Positions 54,501-56,034 of a stretch of 64,000 nucleotides of DNA are shown here, one piece after another. Source of the stretch: Flaccisagitta enflata (Eukaryota > Chaetognatha > Sagittoidea > Aphragmophora). The notes under the pieces are model-generated. The model did not search any database. It was not told the DNA's origin and saw only the letters and a program-made list of their open reading frames with translations. The DNA lies in NCBI GenBank assembly GCA_965153355.1, contig OZ231126.1, positions 7,068,001 to 7,132,000 of the forward strand. The letters are read 5' to 3'. The first letter of the stretch is position 1; each line of letters begins with the position of its first letter. The position numbers were made by a program, and so were the translations under genes.

Positions 54501-54742
54501 CTTGATCGATGACCATTTAAATCACGCTGTACCACAAATTCATAATTGTTAGTTTATAGCGCATCTTAGGTAGTCGTGCCGAATGCTTTTTGTTTGCCAC
54601 TGTCATTTCTTCTCACTATTGACAGACGGCAATGACGTTTTACGGTCCGATGGAAATACCTCAAGAAGAACTCAGTCTGGAATTTCCCGTCTCTAACAGC
54701 GCAAATAAACGTAATGCTAATAGTTGTAAAAAAAACTTGTAA
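7337..54742 (+). CDS. SLC9C: SLC9C-type (sperm-type) voltage-sensing Na+/H+ exchanger, 22-exon model
   Basis: This entry covers the whole gene; the exons are listed separately. The protein is a plasma-membrane exchanger, known from sperm flagella in sea urchin and mammals, that joins an NHE membrane domain, a voltage-sensor domain and a cyclic-nucleotide-binding domain in one chain. All three appear in order here. Family signatures are SATDP-like ITATDC, WSGLRS, FLADANW, CPxC, an arginine-ladder S4, [15 protein letters not shown] and [10 protein letters not shown]. The 22 exons sum to 3,387 bases, divisible by three, with every junction phase matching. The start-codon exon is not found. Introns are long and transposon-filled (up to about 5.8 kb). 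Oddities are two exon-end tandem arrays, one GC-AG intron, loss of the second ion-binding Asp and loss of the nucleotide-phosphate Arg. SLC9C1 versus SLC9C2 is not resolved. Confidence 0.93.
7500..7746. repeat. 36-bp minisatellite, about 6 copies
   Basis: The unit contains CGATCCGCTGCGCATAACTA plus CCCCTGCCCACG. It is built from a piece resembling the CCCTGCCCACC part of Family A. Any open frame through it is a by-product of the period being a multiple of three. Confidence 0.9.
7763..8913 (-). mobile_element. 5'-truncated non-LTR retrotransposon insertion with 10-bp target duplication
   Basis: GTCCTTCAGT occurs at 7753-7762 and at 8914-8923, bracketing about 1.15 kb. The bracketed DNA carries the C-terminal part of a LINE polyprotein on the minus strand. 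The 5' end is truncated, which is typical of target-primed reverse transcription. A GTTCGTTCGTTC repeat beside the left copy may be the element's 3' tail. Confidence 0.75.
7796..8926 (-). pseudogene. C-terminal fragment of a non-LTR retrotransposon reverse-transcriptase ORF
   Basis: An uninterrupted 376-codon frame begins with [20 protein letters not shown] and [14 protein letters not shown], which is the thumb and connection region that follows the RT domain in Jockey/CR1-like LINEs. It continues with [18 protein letters not shown] and [19 protein letters not shown]. Near the C-terminus is a CCHC-type motif, CPQC...HLFNC. The tail is rich in proline (PPPPPPPP) and arginine. The endonuclease and the RT catalytic core (FADD-type box) are missing, so it is non-functional. 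The lack of stops suggests a recent insertion. The listed start is only the edge of the open frame; the first codons lie in the target duplication. Confidence 0.85.
9095..9362 (-). mobile_element. Family A element (Kettering-type variant with GTTGCGGACAC end)
   Basis: It starts TTTTTAGTTGCGGACACGAC and CTCTATAAGAGGCTTTGTCC, then GTCC repeats, and ends CACCCGTCCGCAACGATATT. The same subtype recurs at 47141-47405 and 48325-48485. The word 'Kettering' in the call is only an arbitrary label for this subtype. Confidence 0.7.
9373..9434. repeat. 15-bp tandem repeat, 4 copies
   Basis: The unit CTATGGAAATGATGA is repeated four times with no drift except at the last copy. Confidence 0.95.
9511..9564 (+). 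repeat. (CT)n microsatellite acting as polypyrimidine tract of exon 2
   Basis: About 26 CT units with one CG interruption end about 20 bases before the exon 2 acceptor at 9584. No other pyrimidine tract is available there. Confidence 0.85.
9585..9672 (+). CDS. SLC9C: SLC9C exon 2 (second membrane helix)
   Basis: Acceptor CGCTTCCACAG, donor AAC|GTAAGC, phase 2 to 0. It encodes [17 protein letters not shown] and then [12 protein letters not shown]. The R-I-P-F start of a hydrophobic helix is the standard NHE pattern after TM1. Confidence 0.85.
9885..10830. mobile_element. Two overlapping Family D elements with 22-bp minisatellite
   Basis: It has GTAGAACACAGGG...TTCGTCC arms at 9930 and 10330, the inverse arm near 10785-10825, and CAGCGGTCCCGAAGGGGAC at 10305. 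The inner array (10540-10730) repeats TTGAGGCCTGAGAGGCTGGA. A degenerate older array lies at 9970-10200. Confidence 0.8.
11320..12160. mobile_element. Family D remnants and degenerate minisatellite
   Basis: GGGGCCGCTGCCCA blocks (11342, 12061, 12130), a CAGGGCAGTAGCTCC block (about 11600), and drifting TTTGAGGCCTGGAGGGC-type units between 11650 and 11950. Confidence 0.65.
12300..12368 (+). CDS. SLC9C: SLC9C exon 3, tentative (third membrane segment)
   Basis: The acceptor CTTTTTTATAG is preceded by the textbook branch site TGCTAAC. The frame fits phase 0 to 0 if the donor is TTTTA|GTATCA (12369); AAT|GTTGTT (12360) is an alternative. It encodes [20 protein letters not shown], which loosely fits the hydrophobic segment expected between exons 2 and 4. 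The match is weak and the domain is shorter here than in relatives, so another exon may be missing. Confidence 0.35.
12420..12620 (+). mobile_element. Family A element, right end degraded
   Basis: It begins AACAAGGCCGGATACACGGC, with GTCGCGTGCAGGTGAGCAGG and a GACCGACCGACCGACGGACC core. The terminal hairpin is lost. Confidence 0.75.
12780..13445. other. Intron 3 AT-rich DNA, nothing recognised
   Basis: No sustained coding frame or terminal repeat was seen. Confidence 0.5.
13451..14047. mobile_element. TIR element, TA-flanked, ~600 bp (CTATCTAGGAAA family)
   Basis: The left end TACTATCTAGGAAATAGAAA and the right end, its reverse complement (14020-14047), match for about 27 bases. Outer TA fits the target duplication. 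The 29893-31526 element has the related end CTACCTAGGAAAAAAGTC. Confidence 0.8.
14058..14162. repeat. 63-bp-period tandem duplication
   Basis: TTCATACATACATTCTCTTC plus CCAAATGGTTTTTAGTGAGA occurs at 14058 and 14121. Confidence 0.9.
14479..14722 (-). mobile_element. Family A element with duplicated end
   Basis: It starts TTTTTAGTCGCGGACACGCG and has a GTCC/GTCGG core. The CCGTGTATCCGGCCTTGTT end appears twice (14624-14645 and 14704-14722), so the last 75 bases are duplicated. Confidence 0.8.
14937..15126 (+). CDS. SLC9C: SLC9C exon 4 (ion-binding helix TM5)
   Basis: Acceptor CTGTAACGACAG, donor GTAG|GTAAAAGG, phase 0 to 1. It encodes a helix ([20 protein letters not shown]), HGLWKWNV and the ion-binding helix [18 protein letters not shown]. 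In NHE relatives this is F-G-A-x-x-S-A-T-D-P; the Thr-Asp pair is kept but the following Pro is Cys. The last ~100 bases of this exon plus the donor are tandemly repeated downstream. Confidence 0.9.
15030..16240 (+). repeat. Tandem array of the exon 4 3' end plus splice donor, about 9 copies, ~111-bp period
   Basis: Copies end in GAGAGCTGTAGGTAAGAG-like junctions after about 15126 (the real exon), 15237, 15320, 15431, 15541, 15674, 15773, 16107 and 16224. Spacings are 111, 83 (deleted copy), 111, 110, 133, 99, 334 (with unrelated DNA) and 117. Most copies can still be read as [24 protein letters not shown] peptide. TD is AY in copy 2, TN in copy 4 and MD in the last. Most keep the GT donor; copy 5 has lost it (GGAAAG). 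Confidence 0.9.
16444..16539 (+). CDS. SLC9C: SLC9C exon 5 (TM6; ND motif changed to NT)
   Basis: Acceptor TCTTCTTCATAAACAG, donor CATG|GTAAGT, phase 1 to 1. It encodes [20 protein letters not shown] and then [11 protein letters not shown]. Lined up on the invariant Glu of the NHE box G-E-S-L-L-N-D, it reads H-E-A-T-F-N-T, so the ion-binding Asp is Thr. Confidence 0.87.
16763..16875 (+). CDS. SLC9C: SLC9C exon 6 (membrane helix 7)
   Basis: Acceptor TTCTTTTCTTAG, donor ATG|GTAAGT, phase 1 to 0. It encodes a helix, [20 protein letters not shown], then [13 protein letters not shown]. Confidence 0.9.
17145..17273 (+). CDS. SLC9C: SLC9C exon 7 (membrane helices 8-9)
   Basis: Acceptor TTGTTAAACTACAG, donor GAG|GTAAAG, phase 0 to 0. 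It encodes [20 protein letters not shown] then [18 protein letters not shown], matching the NHE pattern L-x-x-S-G-x-L-A-x-x-x-x-G-L. Confidence 0.95.
17298..17519 (+). mobile_element. Family A element
   Basis: AACAAGGCCGGATACACGGC start, GACC-like core, terminal hairpin GTTGCGTTCACGCAAC then TAAAAA. It lies about 25 bases after the exon 7 donor. Confidence 0.8.
17520..17695 (-). mobile_element. Family A remnant, opposite orientation
   Basis: A CCGTCCAATCATCTGTCCGT core and a terminal CGGCCTTGTTT are visible. It is head-to-tail with the copy just before it. Confidence 0.5.
18031..18139 (+). CDS. SLC9C: SLC9C exon 8 (membrane helix 10)
   Basis: Acceptor CCATTTCTCTCAG, donor GTTG|GTACGT, phase 0 to 1. 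It encodes [20 protein letters not shown] and then [11 protein letters not shown], corresponding to the F-W-x-x-L-x-F-x-x-N-S-x-V-F helix of NHEs. Confidence 0.9.
18313..19749. mobile_element. Large fold-back element, ~1.4 kb
   Basis: ACTCGGCGCTTTTGGAGCAA (left, about 18337) is matched by TTGCTCCAAAAACGCCGAGT (right, about 19712). Pairing continues through GGCGCTGACGCCAAACCAAT and its inverse to the middle. The arms differ by scattered substitutions, so it is an old palindrome. Confidence 0.85.
19988..20490. mobile_element. Family A elements, head-to-head pair, with long (GTCC)n
   Basis: 19988-20274 is in minus orientation (TTAGTCGCGTGCTACGCGAC start, about 25 GTCC units, GTAGCCGTGTATCCAGCC end). 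20300-20490 is a shorter plus-orientation copy ending GTTGCGTGCGTGCAACTAAA. Confidence 0.8.
20596..20655. repeat. (AG)n plus (ACAG)n microsatellite
   Basis: GAGAGA units followed by GACAGACA units. Confidence 0.9.
21107..21782. mobile_element. Pogo/Tigger-like MITE
   Basis: The ends TACAGTGGACAACTGCC and, inverted, GGGTTTCCACTGTA are TA-flanked. Interior lines such as CCGGATTTAACAGCC and ATTCGATTTAACAACATT resemble the gene-poor pogo-type elements of animals. No transposase frame was found. Confidence 0.6.
22030..22560. mobile_element. Family D element next to Family A fragment
   Basis: GCAGCGGCCCCGAAGGAGTCG (22115) pairs with the inverse near 22470. Inside is an inverted minisatellite whose units turn over at 22320 from CAAGGCCCAAATCCCAACC to GGGATTTGGGCCTCAAGG. 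It ends in AAGCAGGGCACGGGTACCGC. Confidence 0.75.
22570..23141. mobile_element. Fold-back element with AAGCCACCGTTG loop
   Basis: The arms are nearly complete inverse copies, for example AGAGCGCTTTTGGAGATTTT (left) and its complement near 23030. The centre is the hairpin AAGCCACCGTTGCAAAATTG plus TAACGGTGGCTT at 22848-22880. Confidence 0.85.
23190..23864 (-). mobile_element. Family A element interrupted by a second fold-back
   Basis: 23190-23270 and 23766-23864 are the two halves of a Family A copy. Between them, about 23277-23745 is a diverged fold-back of the same type as 22570-23141: shared GATAGGTCGTAC...GCGACCTATC arms and a centre TTGTAACGGTGGCAT. Confidence 0.7.
23916..24138 (+). CDS. 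SLC9C: SLC9C exon 9 (membrane helices 11-12)
   Basis: Acceptor CCCTTTTCTTTTCAG, donor GATAA|GTAGGT, phase 1 to 2. It encodes [20 protein letters not shown] and [26 protein letters not shown] is the exchanger's conserved W-G-G-L-R-G box, with the Arg kept. The in-frame TAG after the exon lies beyond the donor and is spliced out in the model. Confidence 0.95.
24150..25300. other. Intron 9 AT-rich DNA with transposon ends
   Basis: A pogo-like right end (GTGCGGGGTTCAACTGGAC, 24955-24973) is preceded by GGCGGAATTCCGTTAA. The rest is AT-rich and shows no exon. Confidence 0.45.
25310..25640. mobile_element. Hairpin repeat, same family as 2985-3290
   Basis: GTTTGCATAGAAAATGAAAA, hairpin TAGTTCTCTTCC...GAAGAGAACTA, then AATGCAAAATTTCCCTGCAT and GAGTCTTAGAATTT, all in the same order as at 2985. 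Confidence 0.55.
25836..26010. mobile_element. Pogo/Tigger-like MITE, 175 bp
   Basis: The ends CAGTTGAACCCCACTCTAAC and GAGCTGAGTTCAACTG are inverted, with a TA just before the left end. The interior GTCCGCCTTTAACA mirrors GAATTCTGCCTACAACAG. Confidence 0.65.
26123..26323 (+). CDS. SLC9C: SLC9C exon 10 (last exchanger helix and start of linker)
   Basis: Acceptor TTCTTCATTTCAG, donor ACAG|GTTTGC, phase 2 to 2. It encodes [20 protein letters not shown] and [14 protein letters not shown], the final exchanger helix followed by an amphipathic region ending LLMTDR. The relation to the family's LINATT...LLxxLG segment is clear. Confidence 0.95.
26644..26964. mobile_element. Family E TIR element
   Basis: GTGTATATAATTGAGTCGC on the left and ACTCAATTATATACAGGCC on the right, with TTTGATTTTCTTCCCC interior and (C)n/(G)n runs. 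TTTAGAT is present on both outer sides, a possible target duplication. Confidence 0.8.
26986..27365 (-). mobile_element. Family A variant with AAGTCATTTT tandem repeat
   Basis: TTTTAGTCGCGTGCACGCGA start, GTCC core, then about twenty degenerate 10-bp units (AAGTCATTTT), CTCGCACGCGAC and GGCCTTGTT. Confidence 0.75.
27366..27925. other. Intron 10 stretch, nothing recognised
   Basis: AT-rich, with a weak inverted relation between TGGTTTGATTTGCTCATGAA-like lines near 27665 and 27880. No coding signal. Confidence 0.45.
27929..28425 (-). mobile_element. Two Family A copies in minus orientation
   Basis: 27929-28143 is the AAGTCATTTT subtype (TTTTTAGTTGCGTGCACGGG start). 28275-28425 is a short copy ending GCAGCCGTGTATCCGGCC then TTGTTT. 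Confidence 0.7.
28735..29215. mobile_element. Convergent Family A pair with 10-bp repeats
   Basis: 28735-28995 is plus (AAAATGACTTAAAATAACG units, ACCAACCAACTGACC core, GTCGCGTGCATGCAACTGAA end). 29022-29215 is minus (TTTTTAGTCACGTGCATGCA start). Confidence 0.65.
29368..29540 (+). mobile_element. Family A element
   Basis: CAAGGCCAGATACACAGCTA start, GGGCAGGAGCAGTGAGGTC, and GTAGAGCCGCGTAGAACGTA end. Confidence 0.65.
29653..29841 (+). CDS. SLC9C: SLC9C exon 11 (FLADANW linker, CPxC motif)
   Basis: Acceptor TTTTTCTCTCAAG, donor GGAG|GTAAGT, phase 2 to 2. It encodes [20 protein letters not shown] and later [16 protein letters not shown]-x-W followed by C-P-x-C is diagnostic for the SLC9C linker between the exchanger and the voltage sensor. 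Confidence 0.96.
29853..31812. repeat. ~165-bp direct duplication, first copy split by a transposon
   Basis: Copy 1 is 29853-29890 plus 31529-31643; copy 2 is 31650-31812 (AACAATAATTGCAAGTGTCT, TGGGGCTATCAGGGTCTAGG, GAGGCCCCCCTCTACC). Copy 2 lacks the insert. Confidence 0.9.
29893..31526. mobile_element. TIR element, 1.63 kb, TA target, with paralogous empty site
   Basis: The left end CTACCTAGGAAAAAAGTCTA and the right end TTTTTTCCTAGGTAG are inverted over about 29 bases, flanked by TA. The duplicate at 31650-31812 reads straight through the site (CTAAC-AA-CGTGGGG) where this copy has TTAAC-TA-element-TA-TGTGGGG. No transposase frame is visible. Confidence 0.85.
32447..33258. mobile_element. 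Fold-back/TIR element with GGCAAATCGGGCCAC ends
   Basis: GGGGTGAGGCAAATCGGGCC on the left, CCCAATTTGCCCCACCCCCC on the right, and two more inverted copies inside (32812 and 33047). No coding content. Confidence 0.7.
33572..34230. mobile_element. Family D element with ~20-bp minisatellite
   Basis: The arms AAGTCCTGTAGAACACAGGG and CCCTGTGTTCTGCAGGACTT enclose about 16 units of GCCTCAAATTGGGCTTCTCA-type sequence (33660-33990). It ends CAGGGCAACGGGTATCGCTG and TTGCCCTTGGGCGACCTGTT. Confidence 0.85.
34288..34682. mobile_element. TIR element with AAAGACGCAC ends
   Basis: AATAAAAAAAAAAGACGCAC and its inverse GTGCGTCTTTTTTTTTTTAT. Part of its interior (AAACCGTTTGAGATACAG) recurs inverted at 58360-58400. 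Confidence 0.7.
35631..35742 (+). CDS. SLC9C: SLC9C exon 12 (linker helix)
   Basis: Acceptor CTTGCTTTTCAG, donor GAG|GTAAAG, phase 2 to 0. It encodes [20 protein letters not shown], matching the family's R-x-L-L-x-A-Q-x-x-S-Y-x-x-Q segment. If the donor is skipped the frame stays open for 56 more codons to a stop at 35910, so intron retention would give a protein that lacks the voltage sensor and nucleotide domain. Confidence 0.87.
36207..36476 (+). other. Open frame of 89 codons, function unknown
   Basis: Rich in Asn, Ser, Met and Thr (for example [20 protein letters not shown] and then INNSMTKF), with an internal near-repeat of HIND(N)NMTK. It lies in the SLC9C intron between exons 12 and 13 and has no convincing splice borders. 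It could be a decayed or alternative 3' exon. Confidence 0.2.
36890..37330. mobile_element. Inverted-repeat element with internal microsatellites
   Basis: CCCCAAGTCAACCCTGAGCA and GGGTTGCTCGGGGTT motifs occur inverted on both sides. The centre holds (AG)n at 37025-37060 and (TTG)n at 37078-37150. Confidence 0.7.
37923..38691. mobile_element. hAT-like MITE, 769 bp, with 8-bp target duplication
   Basis: The ends CAGGCCCTGATTTAG and CTAAATTAGGGCCTG are inverted. The flanks CTATAGTA (37915-37922) and CTGTAGTA (38692-38699) form an 8-bp duplication with one mismatch. The interior has ATTCATTC repeats (38130-38260) and a second inverted block GAGCGTGCCCGCGTGC. Confidence 0.85.
39013..39345 (-). 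mobile_element. Family A variant with AAGTCATTTT repeats
   Basis: TTTTTTAGTCGCGTGCACGC start, short GTCC core, about fifteen AAGTCATTTT-type units, and GTCTCGCCTTGTT end. Confidence 0.75.
39957..40143 (+). other. Orphan exon-like segment, 61 codons ending in TAA
   Basis: A possible acceptor TTTACGTAG is followed by an open frame of normal complexity ([20 protein letters not shown], then [16 protein letters not shown], then KYIVT and a stop). It sits in the intron between SLC9C exons 12 and 13, but it needs a phase-2 entry and exon 12 ends in phase 0. It could be an alternative last exon joined to exon 11 (phase 2), or part of a nested gene. I do not recognise it. Confidence 0.3.
40383..41400. 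mobile_element. Family D element with ~40-copy, 20-bp minisatellite
   Basis: The left arm GGGCAGCGGCCCCGAAGGGG (40389) and the right arm CCCCTTCGGGGCCGCTGCCC (41317) enclose units such as CCTCGAGGCCCATATCCCAG (40520-41290). Central units are nearly identical; the outer ones drift. Long frames on both strands follow from the repeat only. Confidence 0.9.
41622..41722. repeat. Short-period GGCCCCATAT repeat
   Basis: Degenerate CCCCATATGGCC units over 100 bases. Confidence 0.85.
41830..42112 (+). CDS. SLC9C: SLC9C exon 13 (voltage-sensor S1 and S2)
   Basis: Acceptor GTGAATGCAG (weak pyrimidine tract), donor AAAG|GTAAGT, phase 0 to 1. It encodes a polar lead-in, S1 ([20 protein letters not shown]) and S2 ([20 protein letters not shown]) with the acidic residue of the gating-charge transfer site in YLFEF. 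A (GT)n run starts 8 bases after the donor. Confidence 0.88.
42120..42191. repeat. (GT)n microsatellite at the exon 13 donor
   Basis: About 36 perfect GT units directly after GTAAGTGG. Confidence 0.98.
42406..42554 (+). CDS. SLC9C: SLC9C exon 14 (voltage-sensor S3)
   Basis: Acceptor ACAAAAAAACAAG (poor pyrimidine tract), phase 1 to 0 if the donor is GAT|GTGGGT. It encodes [20 protein letters not shown] and [11 protein letters not shown], with the S3 Asp in WGLFDG, then a His-rich S3-S4 loop (HRLYHHHED). The exact 3' end is uncertain. Confidence 0.75.
42576..43773. mobile_element. TIR element, 1.2 kb, with perfect 25-bp ends
   Basis: ATGCGCCACATTTAGGCGGA continues for 25 bases and is mirrored exactly at 43749-43773. 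It starts 21 bases after exon 14. A second element (42670-43269) is nested inside. No transposase frame was found. Confidence 0.85.
42670..43269. mobile_element. Nested TIR element, CAGGGTGTCCAAT ends
   Basis: CAGGGTGTCCAATAAATTTG and the inverse CAATTTGATTGGACACCCTG, flanked by TTAG on both sides, a likely 4-bp target duplication. Confidence 0.8.
44256..44577. mobile_element. Fold-back element, ~320 bp
   Basis: TAGCCCACTAAGAAAAAACG and the inverse near 44555-44575; inner pair CTTGGGGCCTCTATAAAGTG and CACTTTATAGAAGCCCCATG. Confidence 0.8.
44694..44945 (+). CDS. SLC9C: SLC9C exon 15 (voltage-sensor S4 and cytoplasmic linker)
   Basis: Acceptor CCTCCTTAAG (or after GAG at 44696, same frame), donor AAG|GTTGGC, phase 0 to 0. 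S4 reads [20 protein letters not shown]: five arginines at strict three-residue spacing, plus one more five residues before. After S4 come the K-D-K-K-L-F and GALVRS segment and an acidic linker. Confidence 0.92.
44999..45470. mobile_element. Family E element split by a Family A element
   Basis: The Family E left part (GATGTATATGATTGACTGGG) and right part (GGGGAATCAAAAGCGACTCT) are separated by a complete plus-strand Family A copy at 45079-45298 (AAGGCCGAATAAACGGCTAC start, GACCGACC core, ACGCCACTAAAAA end). Family A therefore inserted after Family E. Confidence 0.75.
45723..45910 (+). mobile_element. Family A element, truncated right end
   Basis: ACAAGACCAGATACACAGCT start, GCGTGCGGGTGGGCAGGGGC, and a GGACGGACCGATGGACAGAT core; no terminal hairpin. 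Confidence 0.7.
46105..46272 (+). CDS. SLC9C: SLC9C exon 16 (helical linker before nucleotide domain)
   Basis: Acceptor GACCTTTAACAG, donor CAG|GTCAGA, phase 0 to 0. It encodes [20 protein letters not shown] then [16 protein letters not shown] and SRGLMEDD, matching the family's D-H-P-x-I-A-V-x-V-K-T-x-x-x-I segment. Confidence 0.93.
46501..46638 (+). mobile_element. Family B element
   Basis: CAAGGCCAAGTAGGCCAATA, GTGCGACGTGTGGATCGTCG, an ACCAACCGACC core, and end GGTGCTTTGTCGCACCTAAA. The only other copy in the window is at 58133-58252. Confidence 0.8.
46652..47405 (-). mobile_element. Three Family A copies in minus orientation
   Basis: 46652-46918, 46971-47118 and 47141-47405. Each starts TTTTTAGTCGC or TTTTTAGTTGCGGACACGCA and ends near GCCGTGTATACGGCCTTGTT. 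The last is the same subtype as 9095-9362, ending 20 bases before exon 17. Confidence 0.75.
47427..47630 (+). CDS. SLC9C: SLC9C exon 17 (start of nucleotide-binding domain)
   Basis: Acceptor CTTATTCTGAATAG, donor AAG|GTAAAG, phase 0 to 0. It encodes [20 protein letters not shown] and [20 protein letters not shown]. The helix followed by L-x-x-F-D-P-G-x-x-I-x-x-E-x-D is the opening of a CNB fold. Confidence 0.95.
47640..48029. other. Intron 17, nothing recognised
   Basis: Contains a G run at 47805-47813; otherwise plain intron sequence. Confidence 0.5.
48030..48139 (+). CDS. SLC9C: SLC9C exon 18 (CNB beta roll)
   Basis: Acceptor CTGTCTTTGCAG, donor GAAG|GTGCGT, phase 0 to 2. It encodes [20 protein letters not shown] and then [18 protein letters not shown]-x-I-x-x-G-x-V-x-V is the CNB core strand pair. 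Confidence 0.93.
48325..48485 (-). mobile_element. Family A element, short copy
   Basis: TTTTTAGTTGCGGACACGCA start, GTCGGTCGG core, GGCCGTGTATCCGGCCTTGT end. Confidence 0.8.
48690..48905 (+). mobile_element. Family A fragment
   Basis: CACCCACACAATAACAACTG and GACGGACCGATCGATGGACC core, end CTTTTAGAATTGCCAGTCCG. It appears degraded and inverted relative to 47141-47405. Confidence 0.45.
49229..49420 (+). mobile_element. Family A element
   Basis: AACAAGGCCGGAAACACGGC start, GGGCAGGGGAAGCG, degenerate core, end GTCGCGTGTTTGCGTCTAAC. Confidence 0.7.
49425..49950. mobile_element. Family D remnant
   Basis: AATCCCAGCCTCAAGGCCCA-type units (49425-49560 and 49720-49850), then GGTCCCTTTCAGGAACACTG and GGCACGTGTACCGCTGACCA. 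Confidence 0.65.
50046..50180 (-). mobile_element. Family A element, short
   Basis: TTTTGGTCGCGGACTCTAGA start, GGTCGGTCGGTC core, GCCGTGTATCCGACCTTGTT end. Confidence 0.7.
50252..50480 (+). CDS. SLC9C: SLC9C exon 19 (CNB phosphate-binding region), GC donor
   Basis: Acceptor TATATTTGTTAG, phase 2 to 0, donor CTCAAG|GCAAGT. It encodes [20 protein letters not shown] and [20 protein letters not shown] then CRTVCVT. The S-E-V...L-P-I-C-R-T-V stretch lies where CNB domains have F-G-E-x-A-L-x-x-x-x-P-R-x-A-T: the Glu is kept, Gly is Ser, and the Arg is Ile. Confidence 0.85.
50481..50486 (+). promoter_or_regulatory. GC-type splice donor of intron 19
   Basis: CTCAAG|GCAAGT has the consensus of minor GC-AG introns, with the upstream AAG fully matched. 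A GT at 50485 would shift the frame relative to exon 20. Confidence 0.7.
50487..51160. other. Intron 19, nothing recognised
   Basis: AT-rich intron with no clear repeat boundary. TTCATGGAATACTAGGAGTG and GTTCACAAGGCCCTCTTCC near 50540-50600 recur inverted at 58570-58650, so an undefined dispersed repeat is present. Confidence 0.4.
51166..51428 (+). mobile_element. Family A element with long GGAC core
   Basis: AACAAGGCCAAAGACATGGC start, GTCGCGTGCGGGTTGGCAGG, about 20 GGAC/GGAT units, end GCCGCGTAGCACGCGACTAA. Confidence 0.85.
51478..51542. repeat. (CT)n microsatellite
   Basis: About 32 perfect CT units, 115 bases before the exon 20 acceptor. Confidence 0.97.
51657..51837 (+). CDS. SLC9C: SLC9C exon 20 (end of CNB domain)
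   Basis: Acceptor CTACTTGATCCAG, donor AAAG|GTAGGC, phase 0 to 1. It encodes [20 protein letters not shown] then [16 protein letters not shown] and [14 protein letters not shown]. The R-V-W segment matches the C-helix region of the family. The last ~45 bases with the donor are repeated downstream. Confidence 0.88.
51793..53960 (+). repeat. Tandem array of the exon 20 3' end plus donor, ~9 copies, ~111-bp period
   Basis: The block CCAGAGGATTTGTGGTCTAT plus ATTGACAGACAACACACTC, the donor and ~65 bases of intron recur. Junctions come at 51837 (real exon), 51948, 52059, 52162, 53597, 53700 and 53847, with weaker copies near 53757-53800 and 53905-53949. Copy 5 is split by a fold-back element (52255-53574). 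GT donors are kept in nearly all copies; the last has AT. Confidence 0.9.
52255..53574. mobile_element. 1.32-kb palindromic fold-back element inserted in the exon 20 array
   Basis: CATCTCTGGATACCCCCCCA on the left and its inverse [24 protein letters not shown] end on the right (one base shift in the run). Pairing extends through AATGCCCTTTTTT and ACTACTACACTTTTC blocks to the centre near 52915. No coding frame. Confidence 0.88.
54059..54153 (+). CDS. SLC9C: SLC9C exon 21 (C-terminal beta segment)
   Basis: Acceptor GTGTCACTTTTACAG, donor AAG|GTTAGA, phase 1 to 0. It encodes [20 protein letters not shown] and [11 protein letters not shown], matching the V-x-L-I-x-G segment that follows the CNB domain in SLC9C. 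Confidence 0.88.
54626..54742 (+). CDS. SLC9C: SLC9C exon 22 (last coding exon, TAA)
   Basis: Acceptor CACTATTGACAG, phase 0. It encodes [20 protein letters not shown] and then PVSNSANKR...KKNL and a TAA at 54740-54742. G-P-M-E-I-P fits the A-P-x-x-I-P motif near the C-terminus of relatives. The tail after it is shorter than in mammals. No AATAAA was found close downstream, so the 3' UTR end is undefined. Confidence 0.78.
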   Translation, partial: TAMTFYGPMEIPQEELSLEFPVSNSANKRNANSCKKNL

Positions 54743-54850
54743 TACTAGTAGTAGATAGCTAACAGAAATGAGCAAAAAGACATGATGCTTGTAGTAGTAA
54801 GCTAAAAGACATGATCAAATAGACAGGCGCAAATATACTGAATGTTAGTA

Positions 54851-55245
54851 CAGACGGGACCCTAATAAGAGCGGAGGAGGGACCCAAAGTTTTAGCATCA
54901 CCCCCTACAGCCTATATGGCTCAAGCAATTTACTTAGTTGCTATAGCGGATTACACCTTGGGTGGATACAATTGGCGCGATTTTTGAATTTCCACCTAGA
55001 ACACCCCCAAATTTTCAAAATTGAAGAAAAAAATGGGTTTAATTTTTTGAGGGTCCAGAGGGTGATTTTGCAAAATCTAAGGGTGTTCTAGGTGGAAATT
55101 CAAAAATCGCCACAGTGGCGCCGATTGTATTCACCTAAGGTGTAAATTGCCGGAGCAAGTGAGAGAAATGCTTGAGCCATTTGAGCTGTAGGGGGTGATG
55201 CTAAAACTTTGGGTCCCTCCTCCGCTCTTATTTGGGTCCCGTCTG
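54851..55245. mobile_element. Fold-back MITE, 395 bp, TA-flanked
   Basis: CAGACGGGACCCTAATAAGA and, inverted, TCTTATTTGGGTCCCGTCTG; TA on both sides. The arms pair through GTGATGCTAAAACTTTGGGT to AGGTGGAAATTCAAAAATCG. Confidence 0.9.
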
Positions 55246-55259
55246 TAGACGTTAACTAA

Positions 55260-56030
55260 CAAACAAAGGGTAAAAGACGAGCAAATAGACAAAATGCTAG
55301 TGGTGAGAGGCTTGGGAGAGCTAGAGGTAGAGGGCGGTGCTATATGTGTTGGGGACCCATAAAGTGACGATATCATCCAAACTCGACAACCAAACCTTGG
55401 TGGTACATCATTCCTAACTGTCCAGACCCCCACCTGGGTAGGAATTCTCCCAAAAGGGTCGGCGCATCATGGATACATATCATTACCACTTGACCACTGA
55501 TTTTTTAGGAAAAAAGGTCTTTTTTCTATATAGCGGTTCTTTTAAACTGATATTGCATACAGAAAAGACTTCAAAATCATTTCAAGGCGAGTGACTGAGA
55601 TGAGCAACGTACAGTGCAATGTTTAATTATGTCTACATCTTTAAGATTGCTGTGAGTTGCTGCAATTTTACTACGATATTGCAGCAAATTGCGGCAAAAC
55701 ACCAAAATTTTGGAAAAAGTGGGAAAAAATTTCCGGAGGTTGATGATCAGTAAATTGTGTTTTTTTCAGTTGAAATATGTATTGCAGCAAAATGCATTTT
55801 TATTAGTTTTTAATATCCAAAATTAACACCCTAGCATTTTTGACAGCAGCTTGCAGCAAATCATATTTTATGCAATTACGCGACTAAAAATAGAAACTGA
55901 TCAGCCGTAAACTACTTAATCGAAAGATGAGAAACTTACGGGAGTAATGCTGTCTTGGAGAAGGATGAAAAGTTCAGTATAGATAAACTACTCTTCTTTA
56001 AATGACACTTTAAGAATAGTCGCATCACAT
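55260..56030. other. Intergenic DNA after SLC9C, nothing recognised
   Basis: Contains a weak repeat of TTGCAGCAAATTGC-type sequence (55670-55870) and a Family A-like GCGACTAAAAATAG end at 55877. No coding signal. Confidence 0.45.
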
Positions 56031-56034
56031 GGTC

